From Prosthecobacter algae (GTDB taxonomy: Bacteria > Verrucomicrobiota > Verrucomicrobiia > Verrucomicrobiales > Verrucomicrobiaceae), in the NCBI RefSeq assembly GCF_039542385.1, contig NZ_BAABIA010000010.1:182426-246425 (forward strand): a DNA stretch of 64,000 bases, in the 5' to 3' direction. Positions within the stretch are counted from its first letter, which is position 1; every line of letters begins with the position of its first letter. Under the pieces are notes generated by a model. The model made no database searches. It saw nothing but the letters and a program-made list of their open reading frames with translations, and was not told the origin of the DNA. Made by a program: the position numbers and the translations under genes. Below, piece by piece: positions 46,319-54,498 of this stretch.

Positions 46319-47896
46319 ATGACACCCCCCGTTTATCCCCTCGTCCCGGCTCGCGTTTCGAGCCGCCGCTCTTTCATCACGGGTTCTGCCTCGCTGGCGC
46401 TAGCGGCGCTGACCTGTGAGCGGGCCTTCGGGGCAGTGAAATCTGCACCCAAGTTCTCCAGCTACCCCTTCACTTTGGGCGTGGCATCGGGAGACCCGGC
46501 AGCGGATGGCATGGTGCTCTGGACACGGCTAGCGCCCAAGCCTTTGGAGGGCGGCGGGATGGACCCTGTGCCCGTGGAAGTTTCCTGGCAGGTTTCTGAA
46601 GATGAAGGCATGACCAAAATCGTCCGCCAAGGCACCGCCATCGCCACACCTGAGTGGGGCCATTCGGTGCATGTGGAGGTGGAGGGGCTGCGGCCTGAAC
46701 GCTGGTATTGGTACCAGTTTAAAGCAGGTGGTGAGGTGAGTCCCAAGGGCCGCACCCGCACCTTCCCCGCGAAAGAAACGTTACCGGAGAAACTGCGTTT
46801 TGCCTTCGCCTCCTGCCAGCATTTTGAAACGGGTCTCTTCACCGCCTATGAGCACATGGCGAAGGAGGATCTGGACCTCGTCGTTCATCTCGGTGACTAC
46901 ATCTATGAAAAGGAAGGTCTGGACGGACGCTTACGCAAACATACCGGACCGGAGATCAATACTTTGGAGGCTTATCGCAATCGCCACGCGCAGTATAAAA
47001 GCGATCCAGCCCTCCAGGCCATGCATGCCATCGTCCCTTGGCTGGTGACCTGGGATGACCATGAGCTGGACAACAATTATGCGAGCGATATCTCTGAAGA
47101 GAAGGACGTCAAGCCGGCGGACTTCCTGCTTCGCCGTGCTGCTGCTTATCAGGCCTATTATGAGCACATGCCCCTGCGCCGCAGTGCTATGCCCAAAGGC
47201 CCTGATATGCTGCTGTATCGCAACGTGAGTTATGGCCGCCTCGCCGATTTTCATGTGCTGGATACTCGTCAGTATCGCAGCGACCAGCCTTGCGGAGATG
47301 GCAGCAAACCTCTTTGCCCCGAAGCATTGAATCCCAATTCCAGCCTGCTCGGGGTTATCCAGCGAGACTGGCTCTTTGAAGGTCTCGCTAAATCACCTTC
47401 CACCTGGAATGTCTTGGCTCAGCAAGTCATGATGGGGCTGACCGATCGCAAGGCCGGTGAAGAAAAAGGCTACAGCATGGACCAGTGGCCGAGCTGTGAG
47501 ATGGAGCGCCGCCGCATCCTGAAATACTTTGATGAGCAGCGTATCTCCAACCCCGTGGTTCTGACCGGGGACATCCACAGCAACTGGGCGAACAACCTCA
47601 TCACCGACTTCGACAACCTGGAGTCGAAAGTGGTGGCCACGGAGTTCGTCGGCACCTCCATCAGCTCAGGTGGAGATGGCTTGCTGAAACCGAAGACCCT
47701 GGATGCCATCTACGCCGAGAATCCTTTCGTGAAATTCCACAGTACGGAGCGTGGGTATGTGAGCTGTGAGGTGACGCCTGGGCATTGGAAAACGAACTAT
47801 CAGGCCGTGGAGTATGTCTCCCGCCCCGGTGCACCTTTGATTACCCGCGCCTCCTTTGCCGTGGAGGCTGGAAACCCAGGTCTTCAAAAAGCCTAA
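46319..47896 (+). CDS. phoD: PhoD-family alkaline phosphatase, Tat-exported
   Basis: The 525-residue enzyme has a twin-arginine signal (RVSSRRSFITGSASLALAAL). An N-terminal PhoD sandwich follows (FTLGVASGDPAADGMVLWTRLAP), then the metallophosphatase domain. Metal-binding motifs are FAFASCQHFETGL, VHLGDYIYEKEGL, WDDHELDNNYASD and LTGDIHSNWANN. PhoD cleaves phosphomonoesters and diesters outside the inner membrane using Ca2+/Fe3+. A pho-box could not be identified upstream. GlpQ is encoded about 3 kb to the left, so both phosphorus-scavenging enzymes lie close together. Confidence 0.95.
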   Translation: MTPPVYPLVPARVSSRRSFITGSASLALAALTCERAFGAVKSAPKFSSYPFTLGVASGDPAADGMVLWTRLAPKPLEGGGMDPVPVEVSWQVSEDEGMTKIVRQGTAIATPEWGHSVHVEVEGLRPERWYWYQFKAGGEVSPKGRTRTFPAKETLPEKLRFAFASCQHFETGLFTAYEHMAKEDLDLVVHLGDYIYEKEGLDGRLRKHTGPEINTLEAYRNRHAQYKSDPALQAMHAIVPWLVTWDDHELDNNYASDISEEKDVKPADFLLRRAAAYQAYYEHMPLRRSAMPKGPDMLLYRNVSYGRLADFHVLDTRQYRSDQPCGDGSKPLCPEALNPNSSLLGVIQRDWLFEGLAKSPSTWNVLAQQVMMGLTDRKAGEEKGYSMDQWPSCEMERRRILKYFDEQRISNPVVLTGDIHSNWANNLITDFDNLESKVVATEFVGTSISSGGDGLLKPKTLDAIYAENPFVKFHSTERGYVSCEVTPGHWKTNYQAVEYVSRPGAPLITRASFAVEAGNPGLQKA

Positions 47897-47905
47897 CAAA
47901 ATGTC

Positions 47906-48919
47906 ATGAAAATGGATGTGCTTTCCTCAGGTGCTGCCTATGGGGTCGATCTCGCCACAAGGGTCGCATCCCTGCTTGAGGAAGGCTATCCGTTGACCCA
48001 CGCCCACCGCGATTACTGCGGCATGGGCTTGGTTTTCCAGGGCGGGCACTATTGCTATTCCGAGATTTGGGACGGTCTTCCCCTGGAGGTGGAGTCTTTG
48101 CAGACCTGTGGCCATCCCTGGGTGCAGGCCTTTGCACGGCGGGAGGATTTCATCCTCTGGCTGGCGGCGCAGACGGACCGCAGCCTGTCGCGGCTGGAGG
48201 CGGAGGATGATTTTTATCACCAGAATCAGACGATCCATCGGCAGCAGCTCATCGAGTTCGTTCGCCAGCACGAAAGCCATCCTCACATCCGGCTTTCGCG
48301 GTGGTCCCGTCTTTGGCAAGCCATCCCGGCAGAAGGGGATGGCCAGAGCTGGTTTGGCGGGCTGGTGGTTGCCTATTCAGAAGAGCATCGCCATTATCAC
48401 AACCTGTGTCATTTGGACGAGTGCCTCACGGAGCTAGATGAGGGGAAGTGCCTGGCCGTTCATCCCGTGCAACTCGAGGTGGCCCTGTGGTTCCACGATG
48501 CGGTGTATGACTCCTCTGGGGAGATGGACAATGAGGGCCTCAGTGCCGACATGGCGCGAGATGCGCTGAGTGAATACGGTGTGGCAGATTCCTTCATTCG
48601 GAATGTGGTGTCCCTCATCGGGCTGACGCGGAAACACATCCCAGATGCGACACCGGATGCCGCCCTGATGTGTGACATTGATCTCGCCATTTTGGGCAAG
48701 GATGAAACGCGCTTTTGGGCCTATGAGCAGGCCATCCGCCGCGAGTATGCCCAGGTGCCTGCGGAGGATTATCGGCGTGGGCGCAGCCGTGTGCTGGAAA
48801 GCTTTTTGCAGCGACCGCAGATCTACTCGACTTCGTTTTTCCTGGAGCGGTATGAAGCTCAGGCGAGGCGGAATCTCCAGGCCTCTCTGGCCCGTCTCGC
48901 CACAGGCGAAGTTCCGTAG
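47906..48919 (+). CDS. HD-family predicted phosphohydrolase with extra N-terminal domain
   Basis: This 337-residue protein joins two parts. Residues about 1-120 are a compact unit (YPLTHAHRDYCGMGLVFQGG, SEIWDGLPLEV, REDFILWLAAQTDRSLSRLE) that looks like a separate small domain of unknown function. Residues about 135-330 are a predicted metal-dependent HD phosphohydrolase with HYHNLCHLDECLTEL, VALWFHDAVYDSSGEMDNEGLSAD, and SLIGLTRKHIPDATPDAALMCDIDLAILGKD; the HD pair and the other His/Asp ligands are present. Stand-alone HD proteins of this type are about 200 residues. The start is ATG 47906 or 47912. It follows phoD by nine bases. Confidence 0.8.
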   Translation: MKMDVLSSGAAYGVDLATRVASLLEEGYPLTHAHRDYCGMGLVFQGGHYCYSEIWDGLPLEVESLQTCGHPWVQAFARREDFILWLAAQTDRSLSRLEAEDDFYHQNQTIHRQQLIEFVRQHESHPHIRLSRWSRLWQAIPAEGDGQSWFGGLVVAYSEEHRHYHNLCHLDECLTELDEGKCLAVHPVQLEVALWFHDAVYDSSGEMDNEGLSADMARDALSEYGVADSFIRNVVSLIGLTRKHIPDATPDAALMCDIDLAILGKDETRFWAYEQAIRREYAQVPAEDYRRGRSRVLESFLQRPQIYSTSFFLERYEAQARRNLQASLARLATGEVP

Positions 48920-48997
48920 TCAAAAGAGATTGTTCTTCGGGGGGATTGTGAACTAATCTCACGATGTCAGAACTTGAACGTCCGCATTCCTATCATC

Positions 48998-49744
48998 ATG
49001 AACCAGCCACAAAACCCCAATCAGAAAAAAGGTCTCTCCGGTCTCGCCATGGCAGGCATCGGCTGCGGACTTCTACTCGTGCCCGCCCTCGTGGGTGGTG
49101 GTTTCCTGGTGGCCAAGATCGGCTCCAAGGTCAAAGAGTTTGCGGGTGATCCGGCGAAGGCCGCCGTGTGGGCCCTGGAGATGAACCCGGACATTGAGGT
49201 CCTGAAAAAGGACGACGCCAAACGTGAAATCACCTTCAAACAGAAGTCCACGGGCGAGACATCCACCATCTCCTATGAAGATCTGGAGAAGGGCAAGCTC
49301 ACGGTGAAAAACGACAAAGGCGAGGAGTACGGTTTGGATGCTTCCAAGGCCCAGACCGAAGGCGTGGTCATCAAAGGCCCCGATGGAAAAACCATCCCTG
49401 CCGGGGTGGCGGTCGCCTCCGCCCCTCCCGCTGAAGTCCCGCAGTATCCAGGCTTGAAGCTGGAAGATGGCGCAGGCTACCGGGTGGACCAAGCGGAGGC
49501 CGTGGGTGGCATGACGATGGGGAAAGCACCGGGCGATGTGCGCACGGTCAAAGAACATTACGAGGGCGTGCTCAAGTCCGGCGGCTATGAGGTCAACAGC
49601 ATCGTCAATGGGGAGTATGATTCGGTGAGTATCACAGGCCAGAAGGGCGCTGACATGACCAGCATCAATGTCATGATCAGCCGGGATGAAGGCACCGCTG
49701 GCCAGGTCGTGATCACCACCCAATATCAGCTCCCGAAAAAGTGA
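48998..49744 (+). CDS. Membrane-anchored protein of unknown function
   Basis: This 248-residue protein starts at 48998 (MNQPQNPNQKKGLSG) and has one hydrophobic segment (MAGIGCGLLLVPALVGGGFLVA) at residues about 15-38, then a region with repeats of short beta strands (AKREITFKQKSTGETSTISYEDLEKGKLTVKND). The last ~90 residues (VPQYPGLKLEDGAGYRVDQ, VKEHYEGVLKSGGYEVNSI, GQVVITTQYQLPK) form a helix-strand unit. Similar proteins with this N-terminal anchor occur in many Proteobacteria and Verrucomicrobia without known function. Its TGA overlaps the region before the sirtuin start (ATG 49747). Confidence 0.7.
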   Translation: MNQPQNPNQKKGLSGLAMAGIGCGLLLVPALVGGGFLVAKIGSKVKEFAGDPAKAAVWALEMNPDIEVLKKDDAKREITFKQKSTGETSTISYEDLEKGKLTVKNDKGEEYGLDASKAQTEGVVIKGPDGKTIPAGVAVASAPPAEVPQYPGLKLEDGAGYRVDQAEAVGGMTMGKAPGDVRTVKEHYEGVLKSGGYEVNSIVNGEYDSVSITGQKGADMTSINVMISRDEGTAGQVVITTQYQLPKK

Positions 49745-49746
49745 CC

Positions 49747-50463
49747 ATGGCCGGGCTCACGCATCCGAATCTTGTGGTCCTCACCGGGGCTGGCCTTTCT
49801 GCCGAATCTGGTGTGCCTACCTTTCGCGGGGTGGATGGGTTGTGGGAAGGCTATCACATTGAGGAAGTCGCCTCACCGGAGGCCTTCCGCCACACGCCTG
49901 AGCTGGTGCATCGCTTTTACAACCTGCGTCGTGCGGCCTTGCACACCGTACAGCCGAATTCGGCACATCACGCCCTGGTGCGGCTGGAACAGGCCTGGCC
50001 GGGCTCTTTTCTCCATGTCACCCAGAATGTGGACGATCTGAATGAACGGGCCGGTGCGAAAAAGCTGCGGCACATGCATGGCGAACTGAGAAAAGTGCGC
50101 TGTCTCTGGTGTCGCAATGTGATGGACTGGGAGTCTGACCTGGAGGTGACCACCGCCTGCCCCATCTGTGAGAAGGTGGGGAAGATGCGCCCGGACATCG
50201 TCTGGTTTGGCGAGATGCCCTATTACATTGAGGAGATCACCCAGGCGCTGGAAACGGTGGATGTGTTTGTCTGCATCGGCACCTCAGGGGTGGTTTATCC
50301 GGCGGCTGGCTTTGCCCGCCAAGCTGCTTCGAAAGGGGCCAAACGCCTCATCGAGATCAATCTGGAATCCACCGATATCAGCAGCCACTTCACGGAGCGG
50401 CGGCAGGGCACGGCCAGTGTCGAGGTCCCCCGTTTGGTCGAAGAGCTTCTGACTACGACGTAG
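49747..50463 (+). CDS. cobB: Sirtuin NAD-dependent protein deacylase (class III type)
   Basis: This 238-residue sirtuin has the NAD-binding VVLTGAGLSAESGVPTFRGVDGLW near residue 10 and TQNVDDLNERAG near residue 92, with catalytic His in RHMHGELRKV. Four Zn cysteines are CLWCRN and CPICEK, and GTSGVVYPAAGFA follows. The Tyr-x-x-Arg in FYNLRRAA near residue 59 is the class III feature (as in CobB and SIRT5) linked to removal of succinyl and malonyl groups as well as acetyl. The start at 49747 is chosen over a GTG at 49741. It converges with the next gene, 11 bases away. Confidence 0.95.
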   Translation: MAGLTHPNLVVLTGAGLSAESGVPTFRGVDGLWEGYHIEEVASPEAFRHTPELVHRFYNLRRAALHTVQPNSAHHALVRLEQAWPGSFLHVTQNVDDLNERAGAKKLRHMHGELRKVRCLWCRNVMDWESDLEVTTACPICEKVGKMRPDIVWFGEMPYYIEEITQALETVDVFVCIGTSGVVYPAAGFARQAASKGAKRLIEINLESTDISSHFTERRQGTASVEVPRLVEELLTTT

Positions 50464-50474
50464 CTTTCTGGCCA

Positions 50475-51236
50475 TCAAGGCACCTGCAAGGTGGGCGGCA
50501 ATGTCCTGGGCTGGCCGCTGGGAGCCACTTCATCTGGAAAAATGACGGTGATGCTTTGGATTTCCTCCAGCGGGCCCGCCCTTTGAGTGAGCAGCCATTT
50601 TTTCACAAACTCGGCCACGGATTTCCGGGCGGGTTCGCGGATCAGATTCAGGTGGCTCCGGTTGCCTGCGCGTTTTTCCAGCGTGGGGGTCAGGTTCTTT
50701 TCCAGGGTGGCCAGGCTCTCGGCCGCATTGAAACGCAGCCAGCCCGACTCGGATTTCTTTTCCATGCGGTCGGTGCGGATGGCGGGCGGCTGGGAGGGGC
50801 GCAAGGCCGGGGCGTTGACGATGCACTGGCCATTCTCCACCCGCAGGTTCCAGCCGTCGGAGAGCTGGATGTGATAACGATAGACCACGGGCGTGCGGAT
50901 TTCAGACACGGTCGTGCCCAGATACACGGTCTGGTTGAAGAGGGTCTTCACGTCGTATTTGGTCACAGTCTCATCTGTTTCCAGAGTGGCCACTTCCAGG
51001 ATGTCACCATTGGTGGAGACGATGCGCGTCACGGACTGGCGAAAGGTTTCGTTGATGTCCTGGGTGACCAGCCCCTGGCTCATCCAGGCGAGTCCGTCTT
51101 TGACCAGATCCATGAATTTCCACGTCACGATGCCCGTGATCAGCAGGCTGCCCAGGAGGGCCAGGACGAGCAGGCGCCCGCAGCCGCTGGGGCGGGGGGA
51201 GTCCGTGGGAATCGGAGGTGGGGTGTCCTCGGCCAT
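50475..51236 (-). CDS. Membrane-anchored protein of unknown function (possibly DUF4230)
   Basis: The start at 51236 (MAEDTPPPIPTDSPRPSG) gives a 253-residue protein with one transmembrane helix at residues about 20-40 (LLVLALLGSLLITGIVTWKFM) and a soluble part of about 200 residues. That part has strands TRIVSTNGDILEVATLETDETVTK and VVYRYHIQLSDGWNLRVENGQCIVNAP, then a helical end. The order resembles DUF4230 proteins, but I am not certain. A much longer open frame to 52367 in the same phase is antisense to psd and is not real. It is divergent from psd. Confidence 0.65.
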   Translation of the reverse strand: MAEDTPPPIPTDSPRPSGCGRLLVLALLGSLLITGIVTWKFMDLVKDGLAWMSQGLVTQDINETFRQSVTRIVSTNGDILEVATLETDETVTKYDVKTLFNQTVYLGTTVSEIRTPVVYRYHIQLSDGWNLRVENGQCIVNAPALRPSQPPAIRTDRMEKKSESGWLRFNAAESLATLEKNLTPTLEKRAGNRSHLNLIREPARKSVAEFVKKWLLTQRAGPLEEIQSITVIFPDEVAPSGQPRTLPPTLQVP

Positions 51237-51329
51237 GGACTTCACCATGCAACATTCGTGCCCTGGGGCCAAGAGACATTTGCTCCTGGGGCGCAGGTGC
51301 GGCAAAGGTCTGCCAAACGTATCTTCCAC

Positions 51330-52229
51330 ATGCCCGCAGCGCCCATCCAGTTTTACAACCGCCTGACCCGTCGCCTGGAAACGGAGGCCGTCTATGGGGA
51401 GGGCCCGCTGCGTTTTGTCTATGAAAACCCCCTGGGCAAACTGGCGCTGGATGTCCTGGTGAAGCGCGCCCTTTTCTCCGACTGGTACGGTCGCCAGATG
51501 GACGACCCAAAAAGCGCGGCCCGCATTCGCCCGTTCATTGAGAAATTCGGCGTGGATGAGGCGGAGTTTGCGGAGCCAGCGAGCAGCTATAGCACCTTCA
51601 ATGATTTCTTTTATCGCCAACTGAAGCCAGCCGCACGTCCCATCGTGGCAGATCCTTCGGCGGTAGCCTTTCCGGCGGACGGTCGTCATTTTGTCATTCC
51701 CGATGTTTCGCAGTGCCGGGATTTTTTCATCAAAGGCGTGAGATTTGATCTGCCAGCTCTGCTGGGGGATGCCGCCCTGGCGGAACGCTTTGAAAAAGGC
51801 AGCGTGCTCATTTCCCGTCTTTGTCCCACAGACTATCACCGTTTTCATTTCCCCTGCGGCGGCACGGCGGATGCGCCCCGCCTCATTCACGGCCCGCTTT
51901 TTTCGGTGAGCCCCATCGCGTTTCTTCAGCGACCCAGCATCTTTTGGGAGAACAAGCGTTATGTCACCCGGCTGATGACGGGCCTTTTTGGCGAAGTGTT
52001 GCTGCTGGAGGTGGGGGCCACTTGCGTGGGCTCCGTCGTGCATACCTCCGCGCCCGATACCCCGGTGCTGAAAGGGGATGAAAAGGGCTACTTCCGCTTT
52101 GGCGGGTCCTGTTTCATCACGGTCTTTGAGCCGGGGCGCATTCGCTTCTGTGATGACCTTTTGGAAAACAGCGCGCAAAACCGCGAGGTGTATGCCCGCA
52201 TGGGAGATGTGGCGGCTTGGGGTCAATGA
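51330..52229 (+). CDS. psd: Phosphatidylserine decarboxylase proenzyme
   Basis: This 299-residue enzyme (start at 51330, MPAAPIQFYNRLTRRLE) matches the phosphatidylserine decarboxylase family: FNDFFYRQLKPAARPI, PADGRHFVIPDV, LCPTDYHRFHFPCGGTADA with the catalytic His, and the self-cleavage motif FGGSCFITVFEPG near residue 264. In that motif the Gly-Ser bond gives the pyruvoyl group; the residue after Ser is Cys here where Thr is usual. It makes phosphatidylethanolamine at the inner membrane. An upstream extension of the frame to 50556 is antisense to another gene and is rejected. Confidence 0.93.
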   Translation: MPAAPIQFYNRLTRRLETEAVYGEGPLRFVYENPLGKLALDVLVKRALFSDWYGRQMDDPKSAARIRPFIEKFGVDEAEFAEPASSYSTFNDFFYRQLKPAARPIVADPSAVAFPADGRHFVIPDVSQCRDFFIKGVRFDLPALLGDAALAERFEKGSVLISRLCPTDYHRFHFPCGGTADAPRLIHGPLFSVSPIAFLQRPSIFWENKRYVTRLMTGLFGEVLLLEVGATCVGSVVHTSAPDTPVLKGDEKGYFRFGGSCFITVFEPGRIRFCDDLLENSAQNREVYARMGDVAAWGQ

Positions 52230-52322
52230 CAGGCTTTTTTGCGAATCCTGCGCCGGGCGAATCTCCCGGTTCGTATGCATTCCAGCTTGCCAAGCGGCCT
52301 GCGTTCGTGAAAAACAGAGCGC

Positions 52323-52802
52323 ATGGAGTCCCATGAAGTCATCCGACAGGCCCTCGATAAAGGCCATGTGAAGGAAATCGCGGCCAAAATGGGCGTGTCA
52401 CTGTCCCTAGTTTATAAATGGGGGCAGCGCGACGAGGAAGAAGGCAGCGGTGCCTCGAATCCCTTGGACCGCGTCCGCCAGCTCTATGAGCTGACCGGGG
52501 ACGACCATCTTATCCAGTGGCTCTGCCAGCAGGCTGAGGGTGTCTTTGTCAAAAATCCGCCCACCGGCAAGCAGCCTGGGCGCGAGGTCATGCCCGCCAC
52601 GCAGGAGATCGTCCAGCAGTTCGCCGATCTTCTCTCGGCCATCAGCCAGGCGGCCGCTGACAACTGCATCAGCAAGGAGGAGGCAGGCAAAATCCGCCAT
52701 GAGTGGGATGAGCTGAAGCGTCTCACGGAGCGCTTTGTGAAATGGTGTGAGGTGGGTGACTTCCAGCACCTGGCCGAAGACCTCCGCCGCAACCATCACT
52801 GA
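52323..52802 (+). CDS. Phage CII/CP76-like helix-turn-helix protein
   Basis: The 159-residue product begins with a helix-turn-helix (VIRQALDKGHVKEIAAKMGVSLSLVYKWG). The rest (NPLDRVRQLYELTGDDHLIQWLCQQAEGVFVKNP, then EIVQQFADLLSAISQAAADNCISKEEAGKIRHEW) is like phage regulatory protein CII/CP76-type proteins. No other phage genes are near, so it is either a domesticated phage gene or a chromosomal relative. It lies 32 bases before the prenyl synthase gene on the same strand and could regulate it; that is inference. Confidence 0.75.
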   Translation: MESHEVIRQALDKGHVKEIAAKMGVSLSLVYKWGQRDEEEGSGASNPLDRVRQLYELTGDDHLIQWLCQQAEGVFVKNPPTGKQPGREVMPATQEIVQQFADLLSAISQAAADNCISKEEAGKIRHEWDELKRLTERFVKWCEVGDFQHLAEDLRRNHH

Positions 52803-52834
52803 AATTCCGTCTGTCCCCCCGTTTCCCGTTTTTA

Positions 52835-53719
52835 ATGTCCGACCTGAAGACCTACCTCACGGAGCGCTGCGCCTATGTGGATGCAGTGCTCGACCGCCTC
52901 ATCCCCTCTGCTGAAACTGCACCGGCCACCATTCACAAGGCCATGCGCCACAGCATCTTTGCCGGGGGTAAGCGCCTGCGGCCGATTCTCTGCTTGGCTG
53001 CGGCCGAGGCCTCTGGGGGTAGCAAAGAAAGCGCCTCCTTTGCCGCGGCAGCCGTGGAGTGCCTGCACACCTATTCTTTGGTCCATGACGACCTGCCGAG
53101 CATGGACAATGACGATTTCCGCCGTGGCGTGCCCACCTGTCACAAGGTGTTTGGCGACGGCATTGCCATCTTGGCGGGAGATGCCCTGCAGGCACTGGCC
53201 TTTGAAATCGTGGTCAAAACTCCCGTAACCGTCCGTTATGGTGCCGGAGCCCTGGTGGCCGAACTCGCCCGCACCGCAGGCAGCCTTCACCTCGTCGGCG
53301 GCCAGGTGGCCGATCTCGAAGGGGAAGGAAAAAAGCTGCCCCTGGAAGCCCTGCGTTTCATTCACGAAAACAAAACGGCTGCCTTGCTCACCACCAGTCT
53401 GAAGCTCGGTGGCATGAGTGCCGACTGCCAGGCCGAGGAACTGCAAGGCCTGACGGACTTTGGCATGGCTACCGGGCTGGCATTTCAGATCATTGACGAC
53501 ATTCTTGATGTCACCCAGACCAGCGAAAAGCTGGGCAAAAGTGCCGGCAAGGACCTCGCCTCCGAAAAATCCACCTACCCCGCCTTGATCGGCCTCGAAG
53601 CCTCCCGCGATGAGGCCCACCGACTCACCCAGGTGGCACACGATGCCCTGGCCGTCTTCGGCAACCGCAGCGGCCGCCTGCGCGAGCTGGCGGACTACCT
53701 GCTGGCACGGGATTATTAA
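52835..53719 (+). CDS. ispA: Short-chain trans-polyprenyl diphosphate synthase (FPP/GGPP type)
   Basis: This 294-residue enzyme has the two Asp-rich motifs of trans-prenyl synthases: first LVHDDLPSMDNDDFRRG near residue 85, second IIDDILDVTQTSEKLGKSAGKD near residue 223. It also has the diphosphate-binding GGKRLRPIL near residue 45. The residues before the first Asp-rich motif (CLHTYSLVHDDLP) are those of bacterial farnesyl/geranylgeranyl synthases. It makes C15-C20 isoprenoid precursors in the cytoplasm. It is the last housekeeping gene before the AT-richer two-gene insert. Confidence 0.93.
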   Translation: MSDLKTYLTERCAYVDAVLDRLIPSAETAPATIHKAMRHSIFAGGKRLRPILCLAAAEASGGSKESASFAAAAVECLHTYSLVHDDLPSMDNDDFRRGVPTCHKVFGDGIAILAGDALQALAFEIVVKTPVTVRYGAGALVAELARTAGSLHLVGGQVADLEGEGKKLPLEALRFIHENKTAALLTTSLKLGGMSADCQAEELQGLTDFGMATGLAFQIIDDILDVTQTSEKLGKSAGKDLASEKSTYPALIGLEASRDEAHRLTQVAHDALAVFGNRSGRLRELADYLLARDY

Positions 53720-53748
53720 AAGGCGAGACGGGACATTTTCCGGGCCAA

Positions 53749-54498
53749 CTAAGTTTCCTGAATCAATGGTCGGAAATCTGGAGATGTCATAGGTTCAAAG
53801 TCATCTCCTGCACATCCTCGCATTTCAACTAATACGCGTCGGTTTAGAGGTGCGGGGCCTTCATTAATCTTGATCACACGAGCATTTAAAATGGGGGATT
53901 CTGAAACACTGTGCATGAGGTCACTCACAAGATAGCGAGGTGCCCATCCAATCATGTGATAGTCATCAGTATGCAGTGCCAATGCAAGCCTTGTCACTGG
54001 GTTATCCATTTCAACCATGACTCGTAAAGGTTCATTCTCTTGAAGCCTTGCGCAGCGTTCACGAGCTGCAGAACTCACATGCCGCATACCGTGTAAAAAA
54101 AAACGTAACTTGAATGCTCCGTCAGCATCTTTTTCGACCTTGGGGAAAACTTCCAAATTATCAGTGGTTCGTTCTCCACCCGTAACTGCTAGCATAGCGA
54201 TGGGGTCACCATTTGAAGCATCTAGCCCAAGCCAGCCCAAATATTCAGAAAAGTCACGTCTGGAGGAAGAGAGAACTCTGTTTTTGAACAAAGGGAACAA
54301 TTCTGGTGATTCATACTGTCGTTGAAAATCAGGAAAAGCGACGAGAGGTGCCATGCCTGATTGACTATGTGCTTGAAGCGCACCTCCAGTGTATCGAAAC
54401 CGATAATAATTTTGATCTGGTGCAGCGTCTAACCTTCCAATGGGGAACCATGCGCGTGTAGGCTCTGGTGCCTGCCATGCTAGAAAAAGAGTTTTCAT
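53749..54498 (-). CDS. HipA N-terminal-like domain fused to HIRAN domain
   Basis: This 249-residue protein starts at 54498 (MKTLFLAWQAPEPTRAW). Residues about 5-120 resemble the N-terminal part of HipA kinases: PIGRLDAAPDQNYYRFRYTGG, then APLVAFPDFQRQY, ELFPLFKNRVLSSSRRDFSEYLGWLGLD, and DPIAMLAVTGGER. Residues about 155-235 have the HIRAN pattern: LQENEPLRVMVEMDNPVTRL, ALHTDDYHMIGWAPRYL. HIRAN domains in other proteins bind DNA ends or damaged DNA. Its start overlaps the stop of the upstream kinase gene by four bases (ATGA), so the two are translated together. The gene is AT-richer than the flanking genes and is probably transferred. Confidence 0.75.
   Translation of the reverse strand: MKTLFLAWQAPEPTRAWFPIGRLDAAPDQNYYRFRYTGGALQAHSQSGMAPLVAFPDFQRQYESPELFPLFKNRVLSSSRRDFSEYLGWLGLDASNGDPIAMLAVTGGERTTDNLEVFPKVEKDADGAFKLRFFLHGMRHVSSAARERCARLQENEPLRVMVEMDNPVTRLALALHTDDYHMIGWAPRYLVSDLMHSVSESPILNARVIKINEGPAPLNRRVLVEMRGCAGDDFEPMTSPDFRPLIQET

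Noticed and set aside
50475..52367. A 630-codon - strand frame and a 557-codon + strand frame that overlap each other
   Set aside because: Only the ends are real: the membrane-anchored protein from 51236 on the - strand and psd from 51330 on the + strand. The extensions are antisense to the other gene.
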